Assembly: GCA_973895155.1 (NCBI GenBank)
Contig: OZ316891.1
Span: 22,816,001-22,880,000 of the forward strand
Length of the DNA stretch: 64,000 nucleotides
DNA from: Marsupella aquatica
Taxonomy: Eukaryota; Marchantiophyta
Direction of reading: 5' to 3'
The notes beneath the pieces are model-generated. The model was not told where the DNA came from. It worked only from the letters and a program-made list of their open reading frames with translations, and did not search any database. This document shows positions 55,216 to 64,000 of the stretch, one piece after another (position 1 is the stretch's first letter; each line of letters opens with the position of its first letter). Made by a program: the position numbers and the translations under genes.

Positions 55216-56139
55216 GGGTGCCGACTTGCCGGTTGACGGCCTCTAGAGGCTCTATTTGCCGATGTCACATTGTCGGCCTGGGCCTTAGCCCAAGCTACGG
55301 CTTAGACAAACATTTCCTTTGTTAGTATTTGGGTTCAGGCAGGGAGGGACGTGTGGAGTGCGTTTATTTCCCACAAACTAGCGCTTAGTCACTTACTAAC
55401 ACTCCTAGGTATAGTTTGTGTTCCGTCGCCGGAACATACCTTAGTCGATAACGGGATCGACCCCGGCTTACGGACTTATTCTAAGCCTTCGTGCTATTCG
55501 CCTCCGATCCGGATCCAATGATACAGGCGCTCAACCCGGGCTCGCAACCCCCTACCCGTAACTTGCACCCCGTGCACGGCTTGGATATTGCGTTCGGCCA
55601 AGCATTGACACCCATACACGAGACTCATACATGCATACATACACAAGCATAAAGCCTCGGTTTACACGAAGGAAATGATGGGAAAGGATTTACTTCAACC
55701 ATTGTCATACACTTATGATTGGGTGACCCGACATCTCATGAATGAACGGGCCCAAGGCCGAGGAGTATACACTACAACGGAGCCCGGCTCTGCACTCGCC
55801 TGACGAGCTTAGTCGTATACCCTCCCCTTGACACTCCGGCACTCACCGAGTTCGGGACTCCCGGCGCATACCGCGAATGCCCAACTTCTGAGACTAAAAT
55901 CCCTTGCCTCTACCAAGGGGTGCACTAAATACTAAGGGCTGAGGACCGGAGTGGCCTCATACCTGAATCTACGCTAACTAAGATCCTAGCTAAGCTGGCT
56001 GTCAGGTCAAAAACGGCTTGTCTTATTAGTCTGATCTATTCTATGCAGGCTGGACAGTGTGGCAGTGCCGCTTAACTCTGGTCAACGCTTGTCCCTATAG
56101 CCTGATTTAGCTACTCCTAGCACTATTCTAATCCTAACC
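55216..56139. other. intergenic, 3' part of a decayed element
   Basis: No gene was recognised. It is GC-richer than its surroundings and continuous with the minus-strand transposon ORFs to the right, of which it may be the 3' region. Confidence 0.3.
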
Positions 56140-57226
56140 CGTCGCTAATGCCTGGCACGTTTGCCAGAGCCGCTCGAGTGAGGTCGGCTATCCCGCTGCT
56201 TCTGGAGTCTATCGTTGTCCAGTTTGAGGAGTTGGACTTGGTCCAGCAGAGATTCATTCTCCTACTTTGCCGCATCCGTCTCCTCGACCGCCTCCTGGCA
56301 TGCCTCCTCCAGTTGTTGGGCGTCGCTTGTCAGCTTGTCCACCAACTGGGTCTGCTTCTCGGCTTCAGTTTGAAGCCATGCCACTTTTGCCTTCAGGGCG
56401 GAAACCTCTGAGCGTCACACTGATCCCACTCTTTGGCCTCCTCGATATCCTTCTGCCAGCTGACTGTTTGGTTCTTCAAGCTATCAAGCTAGGTCTGGAG
56501 CCGTGCGATCTTGGCCTCCTTCCCGACTTTGGTTTGCTCGGCTAGGGTAGTAAGGGCTCGTGCCTCGGCCAACAATTCATCTCCGGCCGAGACCTTAGGC
56601 CGTAGCTGTAGAAGCTCGGTCTCCTAGAGCTCAATTTCCTCCTTCAGGTGGGCGGCCTCAAGCCAATACCGCTCTATTCTCTGAAGGGCCTCCGATTGGG
56701 CGCGGCCCGCTTTCACTGCGGTAACCAACTCTTGGTTAAAGAAGTAGGCAGCTACCTTCCGATCCATGAACTCCCCGATATCCCGGGCAATCTGTTGGGA
56801 GAAGTCTCCCAATAGTCCATTCAAAAATGTACCCGGTGCAAAGAGTTTCGGGTAGTCTAGGTTGTGCCCGTCCGGGGTTGGGCACGGGCAGACGTTAGCT
56901 CGCGCGGGAGCTGGGGTAGTGACATCCAGCCCTTGGAATGTGGTGTTGGAAGGGGCTGGAGTGTCCTCCTGGACCATCATGTCGGCCTCTGGGGCAGGTA
57001 TCGGCGGGTCTTCTGGACCCTCGGGTTTGGGTACGGCTTTCGCCAACCCGGCCTCTGTGCTCAACCCGGCCTGGTTAATTGCATCCAGGGTTTGATTACT
57101 GCCTCGTCCAGTACTTCCTGGGCCACGATGATGGCTGTTTGTGGGGGCGGGGTGGGTGGGGCCCGTGTGGCCGTCGGACTTTGGGCCCTGGGTTGAGGTC
57201 GCCTTTCCAAGGCCGGGAATACCCAC
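56140..57226 (-). pseudogene. C-terminal coiled-coil part of a plant transposon-associated ORF
   Basis: Continues the frame of 57061-58377 after a frameshift near 57080. It reads GLAKAVPKPEGPEDPP, FLNGLLGDFSQQIARDIGEF and an amphipathic tail (AVKAGRAQSEALQRIERYWL, HLKEEIEL) interrupted by TAG at 56622-56624. After the stop the coiled coil goes on (LLQLRPKVSAGDELLAEARA; SALKAKVAWLQTEAEKQTQL) with two further TAG codons and a frame change near 56415. Confidence 0.6.
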
Positions 57227-58377
57227 TTGGTTGGGGTCAACTTGGTTTTGTTGACCCGGGGAAGAGTTTGGCGATCAAAGCGGGCGTACCATTTGAGGAT
57301 GATCTCGATGTGGCTTGCAAAGTACTCCTTCCCGCCTATATACAGCGTCTTCCTTCGTCGCTCCATCTCCTCGTGGAACTTCTTAGCAAAGTACGATGCC
57401 CACTTCCTAGGCCGATAGTTCTCGACCTGAATAACCTGGGCGGTGGAGATCTCGCCCCGGGGTTCCATCATATGGAGGGCGTACCTCTGGAACTCCAGCC
57501 GCTCTGCTATTTTGGGGATGAGGTAAGTCCTCATCACAAACTTGTTGTCCACGGACCCCTCAACTGGGAAGCTCATGGATTGATACTTGGCTCCCTTGCC
57601 CCCGGGAGCCCGTGACTTGACTTGCTGATCTCCTTCGGGTAGCCCAAAGATCATCTTGAGCCGCTCCTCGTTGAGGGACATGTTCCTCCCTCGTACCCAG
57701 GTTTGCTGATGGGCCTCGTCATAGTGTGTGACAAACTCCGTCATGTCCTCCCCGTAGTACTTGCAGGTGTTCCAGGGGAGAGAGGCGAGGTGTTCAAACC
57801 CCTGGGTCTTCAAGTACACCGCATGCCTGGGGTGGAAGATGTTCTTGTGCACATTATCCCCCATGCGGTGCATAGTTACTTTAGCCACTACTACCGTGGC
57901 CAAGGGTAATCCAAATGCGGCTGTGGGTTCCTTCCTCTTCTTTCCCCGAGATTGGTTCCCGTGATGGCTTGGAGAGGGGGACATCTCCCCATCCTCTCGA
58001 TCGGGTGCTGGTATCGCCACCGCCGTAAGTATCAGGGCCGGGGCGACTACGGTCACCGTTTTGTCTACCGGAGTCGCAACTCTTGTCCGGGCTTGAGCAG
58101 GGGGCGATGTGTTGCCGGCTTCCTGCGTGCTTGCTCCTCTTGGTCATCTGAGCAAGGGGGGGTTAACTTCGTCATCGTTGCTGAGGTCTACAGCATTAAC
58201 AACGGGTCGCACCTGGATAGGCAGGGTGATCGGTGGTGGGGATCGGCTAGGCTGGGGCTGAGCCTGAGCCTGAACCTGAGCCTGAGGCAATTTGGGCACG
58301 GGTACCGATGGGCCGGCACCAGTTGTCGATGGTAGGGTCGCCATGAAATTTTGGAGATGCCGATAGAAATTGACCAA
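57061..58377 (-). pseudogene. plant transposon-associated ORF (gag-like), interrupted by TGA
   Basis: One frame from 58377 to 57061 broken only by TGA at 58146-58144 (CGA expected). The first part is Pro/Gln-rich (MVNFYRHLQNFMATLPS, QAQVQAQAQPQPS). The second carries RKEPTAAFGL, GFEHLASLPWNTCKYYGEDM, FVTHYDEAHQQTWVRGRNMS and LKMIFGLPEGDQQ. The pattern FVxxYD...VRGxxxxLNxxxLxxIFGLP resembles the putative plant transposon protein domain found with retroelement and transposon ORFs. Function unknown. Confidence 0.6.
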
Positions 58378-58525
58378 GGTGAGTGTAGACGGCCCTAGCG
58401 CTCAGGTAGTGTTAAACTGGTTGTCTATGGAAGCCTGGACCCGAGCGGGGATGTGATCAAAGTGGTTGTAAGTCGATCATGCCTGGGAGAGTGTAGACCG
58501 AGTCTGGAAGCCGAAGGAGCGCTTC

Positions 58526-58783
58526 CTAGAAGCCGATGTACTTGTCTCCGTCGAAGAAGTACTCGGTAAGTTTGTCGACTCGATAAAGCTTGCTCTGGGA
58601 CGGGAGGCTAAAGTTGAGTATATAAAGGTGACGGCCTGCTACGCGGATGGCTCTCTCATACGCTTGCTCGGTCTCGTATCGGCGCGGGTTGACGTCTCTT
58701 AAGGAGTTGGCCAAGTGACTCCCAATAGACAAGAACTGCATCCAGAATCGCAAGGCCGAACTGGACAAGATCGTGTTAGACAT
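58526..58783 (-). pseudogene. upstream fragment of the same transposon ORF
   Basis: Frame beginning MSNTILSSSALRFWMQFLSI with NPRRYETEQAYERAIRVAGR and LPSQSKLYRVDKLTEYFFDG. Same strand as the 57061-58377 frame and separated from it by about 150 bp with stops. It ends at the boundary with the plus-strand LTR at 58796. Confidence 0.4.
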
Positions 58784-58795
58784 CCAGGGGTGACG

Positions 58796-59160
58796 TGTTA
58801 GGAATTGACTCTAGTTCCCGACATAGTTAGCTTGGCCTTACTAGGTTAGTTTTAACCCTAGAGATTGTTAGGAATTGACTCTAGTTCCCGACATAGTTAG
58901 CTTGGCCTTACTAGGGTTAGTTTTAACCCTAGATTACATTAGGATAAGATCTGCTTAGTTTAGGCCCACTCATCTTGGCCCCCTTGGGGGGTATAGGCTG
59001 GAGGGAGAGCACTCTCTCCCTCATTCTTCACATGTACTCTCATTTGCTATGGAGCCTTCAGGAGTTTCTCCACTCGGGGTGTCTCATCGGTGTAGCATCT
59101 GATTGAGTGTCTCTCATGTTTCCGCATTGTTGTCTAGTTCGGAGCCGACGGTTTCTTACA
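58796..59160 (+). repeat. copia 5' LTR with internal 70-bp tandem duplication
   Basis: Begins TGTTAGGAATTGACTCTAG and ends TTTCTTACA. The first 70 bp (58796-58865) are repeated almost exactly from 58866. Same family as the truncated minus-strand LTR at 25310-25414. Confidence 0.8.
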
Positions 59161-59162
59161 AG

Positions 59163-59175
59163 TGGTATCAGAGCC
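59163..59175 (+). other. primer-binding site for initiator tRNA-Met
   Basis: TGGTATCAGAGCC two bases after the LTR end, the standard plant tRNA-iMet primer site of LTR retrotransposons. It fixes the LTR as a 5' LTR in plus orientation. Confidence 0.9.
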
Positions 59176-59776
59176 TCATGTTTGTGGTTTGGTGGTCTGG
59201 GCAGTGGTGAGAGCGATCGTTGTGTTGGATCATGGTGAAAGATTGAATTGTCGTTGACGGTTGCATGATCGTTTCACTGGTCGTTTCACATTGAAGGATT
59301 TGTGTTCAGAAGGGGTGACGGTTTTCCAATTGTAACTTCTCTAAAGTGTTGGATGTGTCACTGTGTTTTTCTGAAGGGATTGTTGGGTGTACAGTCCAAC
59401 GATCTTTTATGCACGTCGGTATGCACTAAGTTCTAGCGAAAGTTTCATTACTTTTTGTTTTTCGAGTGTGGAGTAATCTCATTTTGAGTTTGCTGTTAAG
59501 AGCTTGATGCTTTAGGTTATGCTTTGTTTATGTTTTGACTCTTCTCATTGTGGGGCTAGAGGGGCCGTTTTCCTTCTCGTTAAAAGTCAAGTTTTCGTAA
59601 GCCAAAGTTGCAAAATTTTGCTTGTTGGGCTTTTCTGTTGAGGTCGCCGTTGTGCAACATTTTTTGGCGGAACGGCAGGAGAAAGTACAAGAGGACTACC
59701 AAGGCGAGTGTACAAGCCCCATCATATGTATGCCTGTACGCGGCGGTACGAGGCCAAAGGCACAAGCAGGTGGACG

Positions 59777-59892
59777 GGGTACAACTGTACCCGTAGGTAC
59801 AATGGGGAGAGGGAGCTCCCTCCTCATGGGAGTATTTTCCTGCAGGGCCCAAGGTCTGAGCAGGTACAACTGTACCTGCAAGTACAGTACTT
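59777..59892. repeat. palindrome cluster with GTAC arms
   Basis: GGGTACA-AC-TGTACCC (59778-59793), GCAGGTACA-AC-TGTACCTGC (59860-59879) and AAGTAC-A-GTACTT (59880-59892) are inverted repeats with perfect arms; the first two have the same centre. Confidence 0.8.
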
Positions 59893-60115
59893 GAAAGTAC
59901 TGCATTAAGTGGGAAGGGAAGGATTTGTGCTCCCTTCTTACGGGAGTCATTTTCTTTGGGCACAAGGCCCTATGAGCATTGAAGAGGGGGAGAGGGGGAG
60001 CGAGCACTCCTTTCCCTTGGGAGTTTTTAATTAGGCTCAAGGCCCTATGCTGTAGCTTGGAGAAGGGGTGAGAGGGGAGTTTTAATGCTCCCTCCCTTCG
60101 GAAGCACTTAAACCA
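59810..60115 (+). repeat. degenerate 80-bp tandem repeat before a TATA box
   Basis: Four diverged units with (G/T)(A/C)(G/A)CTCC(C/T)T, (A/C)(T/C)GGGAGT, TTTT and GG(C/G)(C/T)(A/C)(C/A)AAGG(C/T)(C/C)(C/T) in order, starting near 59808, 59930, 60003 and 60088. TATAAAA follows at 60126, suggesting an upstream promoter region such as an LTR U3. Confidence 0.5.
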
Positions 60116-60125
60116 CGCATCGGGG

Positions 60126-60132
60126 TATAAAA
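60126..60132 (+). promoter_or_regulatory. TATA box
   Basis: TATAAAA 10-40 bp downstream of the repeated units. No open frame follows, so it would drive an element or non-coding transcript. Confidence 0.35.
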
Positions 60133-60577
60133 GCCCCCAGAGTACCGTCTGGCCGCACTCAGTATGTCCTGCGGGGCCCACCTGGCACTGTGCGGACCTG
60201 CCCGTCCCCACTGCCCGTCCTGGCTGCCCACCCTGGCTGCCCACACCTCAGGAGTCGCTTTTCACTTGCGACAACTCCACTGTAGAGAACACTATGCCGT
60301 GAACGTTATGCCGTGATGTGATCGCATCTCTTCATGTATTCACGAAGAGATTCAGCAACATTATGTCCATCCTGAGCAGATTGTGGTCCATTCACCTTGC
60401 GCGTTGCTGTGGCCTAGCGCGCGTCAGATCAACTTGTCACCTCAACACATCTTACAACGCATCCTTTGTCCTCACCCATGCATCGTTGGATTGCTCATGG
60501 GTCGACACAAATTGCACATTCCAATTGTCCTGATCAATAACGTGATTTTCTCTGGACTCAATCTGCTTGTTCGACTG

Positions 60578-60740
60578 CACCCTTCAATTAGATCTATGTG
60601 CGCTGTCTCTGATTATTGCACCCTTTGATTAGATCTATGTGGGCTGTCTCTGATTGCATCACTCGATAAGATGTATGTGTGTTGTCTCCCTGTTTGTCCC
60701 TTCTCGATGTTCTCTATGTGCGCTCTTCCACATGACTGTG
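60578..60740 (+). repeat. tandem repeat, period about 41 bp
   Basis: Two close copies of TGCACCCTT(C/T)(A/G)ATTAGATC, TATGTG(C/G)GCTGTCTCTGATT and two diverged ones (GATAAGATGTATGTGTGTTG; CTCGATGTTCTCTATGTGCG). Confidence 0.7.
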
Positions 60741-61210
60741 GGAGAAAGGTGTATAAAGCTCCATGCTCCTGTCCATGCTCTGTGTGTTGTTTGCTTGTCT
60801 TCTTGCTGCCTACTTGCAAAGGGAGGTTTCACTCAGTCAAGAACGGACTCACTGGCCGGATCAACTGTTGTGACAATCAGAAAGGCTCCCGTCTTGCAGG
60901 TTTGAGCCTGGCAATCGCCACTGTCTTTTGAGAATCTATTCTTGACTTCACATTTGAAATTGTTGTGCTAGGTTCCGCTTGATTCATTACTTTTTATGAG
61001 CGCAGATTCTTGTGGGGCCTCCACTCTCCTTTTGTGTGTCTTTATATAGCTTCTTGTTCTCTCCGCTTTTCCAATTCTGTCTTGTACGTGGTGAAGGTAT
61101 GCTTCACTAAAATGGGTAGGGGTCTCGTTTACATCTGGAATCAAAGGTCAGAGCTCGTAGTTTTTAGTTTAGCAACATTAGAGAGAGAGAGAACCGGTGG
61201 TAGAACGGGG

Positions 61211-61480
61211 TGATGTACTTCGCTTCCCTCGGCAAACTCCGGTGCTTGAACAGCTGATCGACCCATGCCATCCACCCAGCATAGTCCTGGGTGATTCAGG
61301 GAAAGATGGGGATAAACTCGCTCTCTAGCCTGCTGTAGCCTATGGTAGTGGATACAAACTCCTCGGAAGTGGGAAGAAATTGTATGATTGTGAAGTTATT
61401 GTCTATGTCTCGGAGAGATTGATTCAAAATAATGAACAGAGGTTCTCCAAAACTGTCAACGTGAATTGACCCGGATTTTG
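61211..61480 (-). pseudogene. possible relic of a transposon-associated ORF
   Basis: A minus-strand stretch reads RLESEFIPIFP and, after a stop, DYAGWMAWVDQLFKHRSLPR. Composition and position suggest the upstream part of the ORF chain at 58783-56140, from which it would be separated by the LTR element. Not proven. Confidence 0.25.
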
Positions 61481-62631
61481 TAGATCATCGTCGGCCTGAG
61501 TTTTCTTTTTGTCACAAGAATGTCATTATAGGGACAGAGACAACGGGCGATCGCATGAACTGGAGTAATTGGATGCTTTGATCCCCCTGCCTACCTGCTG
61601 CATTGCAAGCTTCCATCTTTTGTTCTTCATTCTAGCTTTGTTCTTTAGTGTAGCTTCCGCTGGTAAGTTAGTGCTCTAAGGATGATAATGAGGATCATTG
61701 GGGCCTTCGACTGCATAGCGTATGTCCGCCAATGCCAAGGCTTTGAGATCTTATTACAAACTGTAGTGACCAGCAGCGCATTTTTCCTTCGGCCATTCTT
61801 CATCCTTGCTTCATCCTTCAATGTCGTCTAACATAACGGGAAGGACCCCCATCTAAACGCTCTCGCTTGCAATCAATCATCAATCGAGCAAGCAGGCAAC
61901 CGAGCTCAGTGAGTGTGTCAGTCAGTCATCACTGACTTTCCTTGCATCCATTTCCTCCACTCCGCTCCCCTCCAATCTGCTGGAAGGCTCTCCTGCTGCT
62001 GCTGTTGTTTTTCCTTAGTCTCGACTTTGTGCAGCCTCGACGGCCCAGCCCACCTCGCCAGCCATAGCTTCAGCCGAACATCAGCCCAGTCCACCCCACC
62101 CCACCCCACTCCTCCTAACGCCAGGCCCTTTGCTTCGCGCTTTCTCTTTCCCTTACTTCTTATTAGGGGGTCCTAAACAGCCAGGCCCTTTGTTTCGCTC
62201 TTGTTAGGGGTCCTTATAATTATCTCCTCTGTTCTATTTGCTTTTTCTTATGATGAGGTCCTTAGATATCTGCCCTTCAAACTAAAACATCACATATTGT
62301 GCCCTTCAACTTATAAAATCAATATCTCTAACTTGCAATTTCATGTAGCAAATATCACATAATTATATAGACCCCTTTAGGAGAAGTTGATAATTACTTA
62401 TTTTTGTGGACTTCTAGAGTTTTTTTGGTTCCTTAGTAAGCCTTGTTGTTTCATGAATATATTACCAACATGACACATAGGTACACCCCTCTTGGTAGAA
62501 TCTTAGCTTATAGTAAGATGGCTCAGACTTTCTATTTGTTTATGTCCATGTCTAATTTGATATTCCATATGGAGCTGAACACACATAGGTGAGTTCCACA
62601 GTGACAACCTATCAATCTTACTTATTGTTCT
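61481..62631. other. intergenic, small duplications
   Basis: No gene seen. CCAGGCCCTTTG(C/T)TTCGC with following TTAGGGG(G)TCCT is present twice, at about 62122-62176 and 62182-62217. CCACCCCACCCCACCCC lies at about 62091. Confidence 0.5.
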
Positions 62632-62633
62632 AC

Positions 62634-62903
62634 ATGTGTGGAAAGCCTTTTCTGAGGAAGTGTTCTAAAGGAGTATTCAATCTACATTTTTCAAAACTTT
62701 TGAAACCTTTTAAGCGACAAATGAAGTTATTTAAAGAAGATGAAGGAGTTAAAGCTCTAAACCTCTTTCACATTGAAAGATCCTTTTTAATCGACAAATC
62801 ATTTTCATCTGAAGAATCGTTCAGGCGTTTTAAGTGGGATTTTGATTCAACTTCTCTTAAACCGTTTTTCCTCTCCCTTTTTCCACCCGAGCTCATTAGA
62901 TAG
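62634..62903 (+). CDS. hypothetical ORF, doubtful
   Basis: ATG-started frame of about 90 codons, Lys/Phe-rich (LLKPFKRQMKLFKEDEGVKA, SFSSEESFRRFKWDFDSTSL). No recognisable domain, and the AT-rich, transposon-flanked setting makes it doubtful. Confidence 0.15.
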   Translation: MCGKPFLRKCSKGVFNLHFSKLLKPFKRQMKLFKEDEGVKALNLFHIERSFLIDKSFSSEESFRRFKWDFDSTSLKPFFLSLFPPELIR

Positions 62904-63042
62904 AATTTAGCTTAGCTAAACTAGTTTAGTCATCATTAAGAGTCTTAACTTAGGAAAGTAGTTGAGACTACTCACCTCTTCAAATCTTAAATTGATAGTT
63001 AGTTAAGAAGTAGTTTACACACCTTTTCAGATCCCTTTGATC

Positions 63043-63613
63043 TGTGAGGGAGTATTACAATTGAACTCCTAGGCAAAATTGCCTAAACATTTTCTTTGGA
63101 AATGATTTGTGACCAATACAGGTCTTTTCCTCATGCCAGGTTGGGCTTAGGAGGAAGAATCGCAGAAATGAGAAAATGCACCACCAAAATTTCATCGTTA
63201 TTCATGATTTCCTCGTGTCTTTCTTGCAAATCTTGGAATGAATGAATACATTTTAAGAAAACATTTCTTTGGTTTTGTATGGAAGAATATGAACAAAACT
63301 CTGAAATCTAGAGTTTAGAGAATTGTAGTGAAATCCCTAATGTAAAACCGATCTCTGTTGAGTATAAGGAATTTAGGAATGGAACGAAAATCAAACTTCT
63401 ATTGAGAAAGAGTAATCATCTCAGAATTTCCATATTAGAACGATTGAGCATAAATATTTTGAGTGTTTATATAGTAGTTGTGTCAAGAAAGAGATTATTA
63501 AGATCTCAAAAACCTCAACACCATCATAAATTGATTTCCTTTATTCCCTATGGGAACGAATTCGAGTTTCTAAGACAAGTTTTATACAAGTTTCATCTAA
63601 AACACTTACCACA
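63043..63613 (+). repeat. probable 5' LTR of a Ty3/gypsy element
   Basis: Sequence preceding a clear gypsy primer-binding site. The proposed limits TGTGAGGGAG (63043) and CTTACCACA (63613) fit the TG...CA rule, but there is no second LTR in the window to confirm them; the left border is a guess. Confidence 0.4.
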
Positions 63614-63622
63614 TATGATTTT

Positions 63623-63640
63623 TGGCACCGCTGCCGGGGA
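63623..63640 (+). other. gypsy primer-binding site (tRNA-Asp type)
   Basis: TGGCACCGCTGCCGGGGA differs at two positions from TGGCGCCGTTGCCGGGGA, the primer site I know from plant Athila/Tat-type gypsy elements. Confidence 0.8.
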
Positions 63641-63760
63641 ATAAACTAAGAGATCAATTTATGAAGACAGCGGATTGAAGTTTTGCCAAGAGATTGAAAA
63701 TTGAAAAAAAATAAAAATTGAAGTTTAGAGACTACGCCAAAATTTTATAAACCGTTCGTG

Positions 63761-63961
63761 ATGGAGGACGATTTGTGGATACCGCCCTTGGAGTTCAAGT
63801 TCGACGTACAACCATTCATCATCAAGAATGCACCCAAGATGTATGTCAAAAGGATGAGGAAGGTGCACCATCAAATCACCAAAGAGGAAACGAATACCAA
63901 GGTTCAGGAAACAGAACCGCCGACCATTGACGCCAAGAAAAAAATCGTCTTGACGAAATGA
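63761..63961 (+). CDS. start of gypsy gag-like ORF
   Basis: ATG-started 67-codon frame (MEDDLWIPPLEFKFDVQPF then a Lys/Glu-rich stretch) about 120 bp after the primer site, where an Athila/Tat leader and gag begin. It ends in a TGA at 63959-63961, only about 40 bp before the window edge, so this is either a short leader ORF or a gag broken early. Not recognisable as a gag domain by itself. Confidence 0.4.
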   Translation: MEDDLWIPPLEFKFDVQPFIIKNAPKMYVKRMRKVHHQITKEETNTKVQETEPPTIDAKKKIVLTK

Positions 63962-64000
63962 ATTGATAGACGTATCAATTCATCGGTAATTAAGATTGAT

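Larger units (their letters stand above)
59176..61210 (+). mobile_element. non-coding internal region after the LTR (decayed or non-autonomous)
   Basis: No gag or pol could be read in any frame for 2 kb after the primer site, and no second LTR follows. The region holds palindromes (59777-59892), a four-unit degenerate repeat (59810-60115) with a TATAAAA (60126) and another tandem repeat (60578-60740). It may be a non-autonomous element, an internal region deleted down to its leader, or a second promoter-bearing element nested within it. Confidence 0.4.

Noticed and set aside
54894-55325. Pro-rich minus and Gly/Arg-rich plus frames
   Set aside because: Products of the G-rich block, open because the stretch has few stop triplets.
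59580-60244. Minus-strand frames of 127 and 182 codons
   Set aside because: They run through palindromes and degenerate repeats, overlap plus-strand frames and show no domain.
58796-61210. Complete LTR retrotransposon between GGGGTGACG-like flanks
   Set aside because: 5' LTR and primer site are clear, but no 3' LTR, PPT or pol was found, so only the LTR and primer site are annotated firmly.

Overview
The window is nuclear DNA of a land plant. Genes have GT-AG introns and plastid- or secretory-type leader peptides, protein matches are to plant families, and most of the rest is plant-type LTR retrotransposons, CACTA DNA and MITEs. Introns of about 80-650 bp, moderate GC and the mix of elements suggest a non-seed plant (bryophyte, lycophyte or fern), but nothing here fixes the species. 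No rRNA, tRNA or CRISPR array was recognised.

Left part (1-15300): a minus-strand SET-domain-like reading frame (912-1742) with a His/Arg/Asp-rich frame upstream (2067-2474); a seven-unit minisatellite (3068-3466); a five-exon minus-strand gene for a catalytically degenerate histidine-phosphatase-like protein with a thylakoid-style leader (7254-4944); an intronless minus-strand gene for a secreted protein with a possible permuted papain-like (His...Cys) core (10668-9097); then several kilobases of small tandem repeats.

Middle-left (15301-30770) is a transposon graveyard. It starts with one nearly complete, young Ty1/copia element (15301-21568: 158-bp LTRs, ATTTT target duplication, PPT, gag, protease, integrase, RT and RNase H), damaged by a TGA in gag and a frame excursion in RT. 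Next are an old gag-protease relic on the plus strand (24440-25310) and an integrase-RT-RNase H-LTR relic on the minus strand (30430-25310). The minus relic was hit by three 8-bp-TSD MITEs, one of which was itself split by a 1688-bp CACTA element (27704-29391).

Middle-right (31000-47000) is the gene island. An 18-exon plus-strand RelA/SpoT-homologue gene (32161-40375) would encode a plastid (p)ppGpp enzyme with an intact HD hydrolase motif and a Ser where active synthetases carry Gly. A seven-exon minus-strand ChaC-like gamma-glutamyl cyclotransferase (44937-42866) would degrade glutathione. The two are convergent.

Right part (47000-64000): repeats again. It holds duplicated dispersed repeats, a fold-back element, a broken coiled-coil ORF, a probable solo copia LTR, a G-rich block, a decayed minus-strand plant-transposon ORF chain (58783-56140), a copia LTR with tRNA-iMet primer site (58796-59175), a palindrome-rich promoter-like block, and the 5' end of a Ty3/gypsy (Athila/Tat-like) element running off the right edge.

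The coding exons of the three multi-exon genes were assembled by eye from splice sites, phase and family conservation. The phases close in each, but they are predictions without transcript support.
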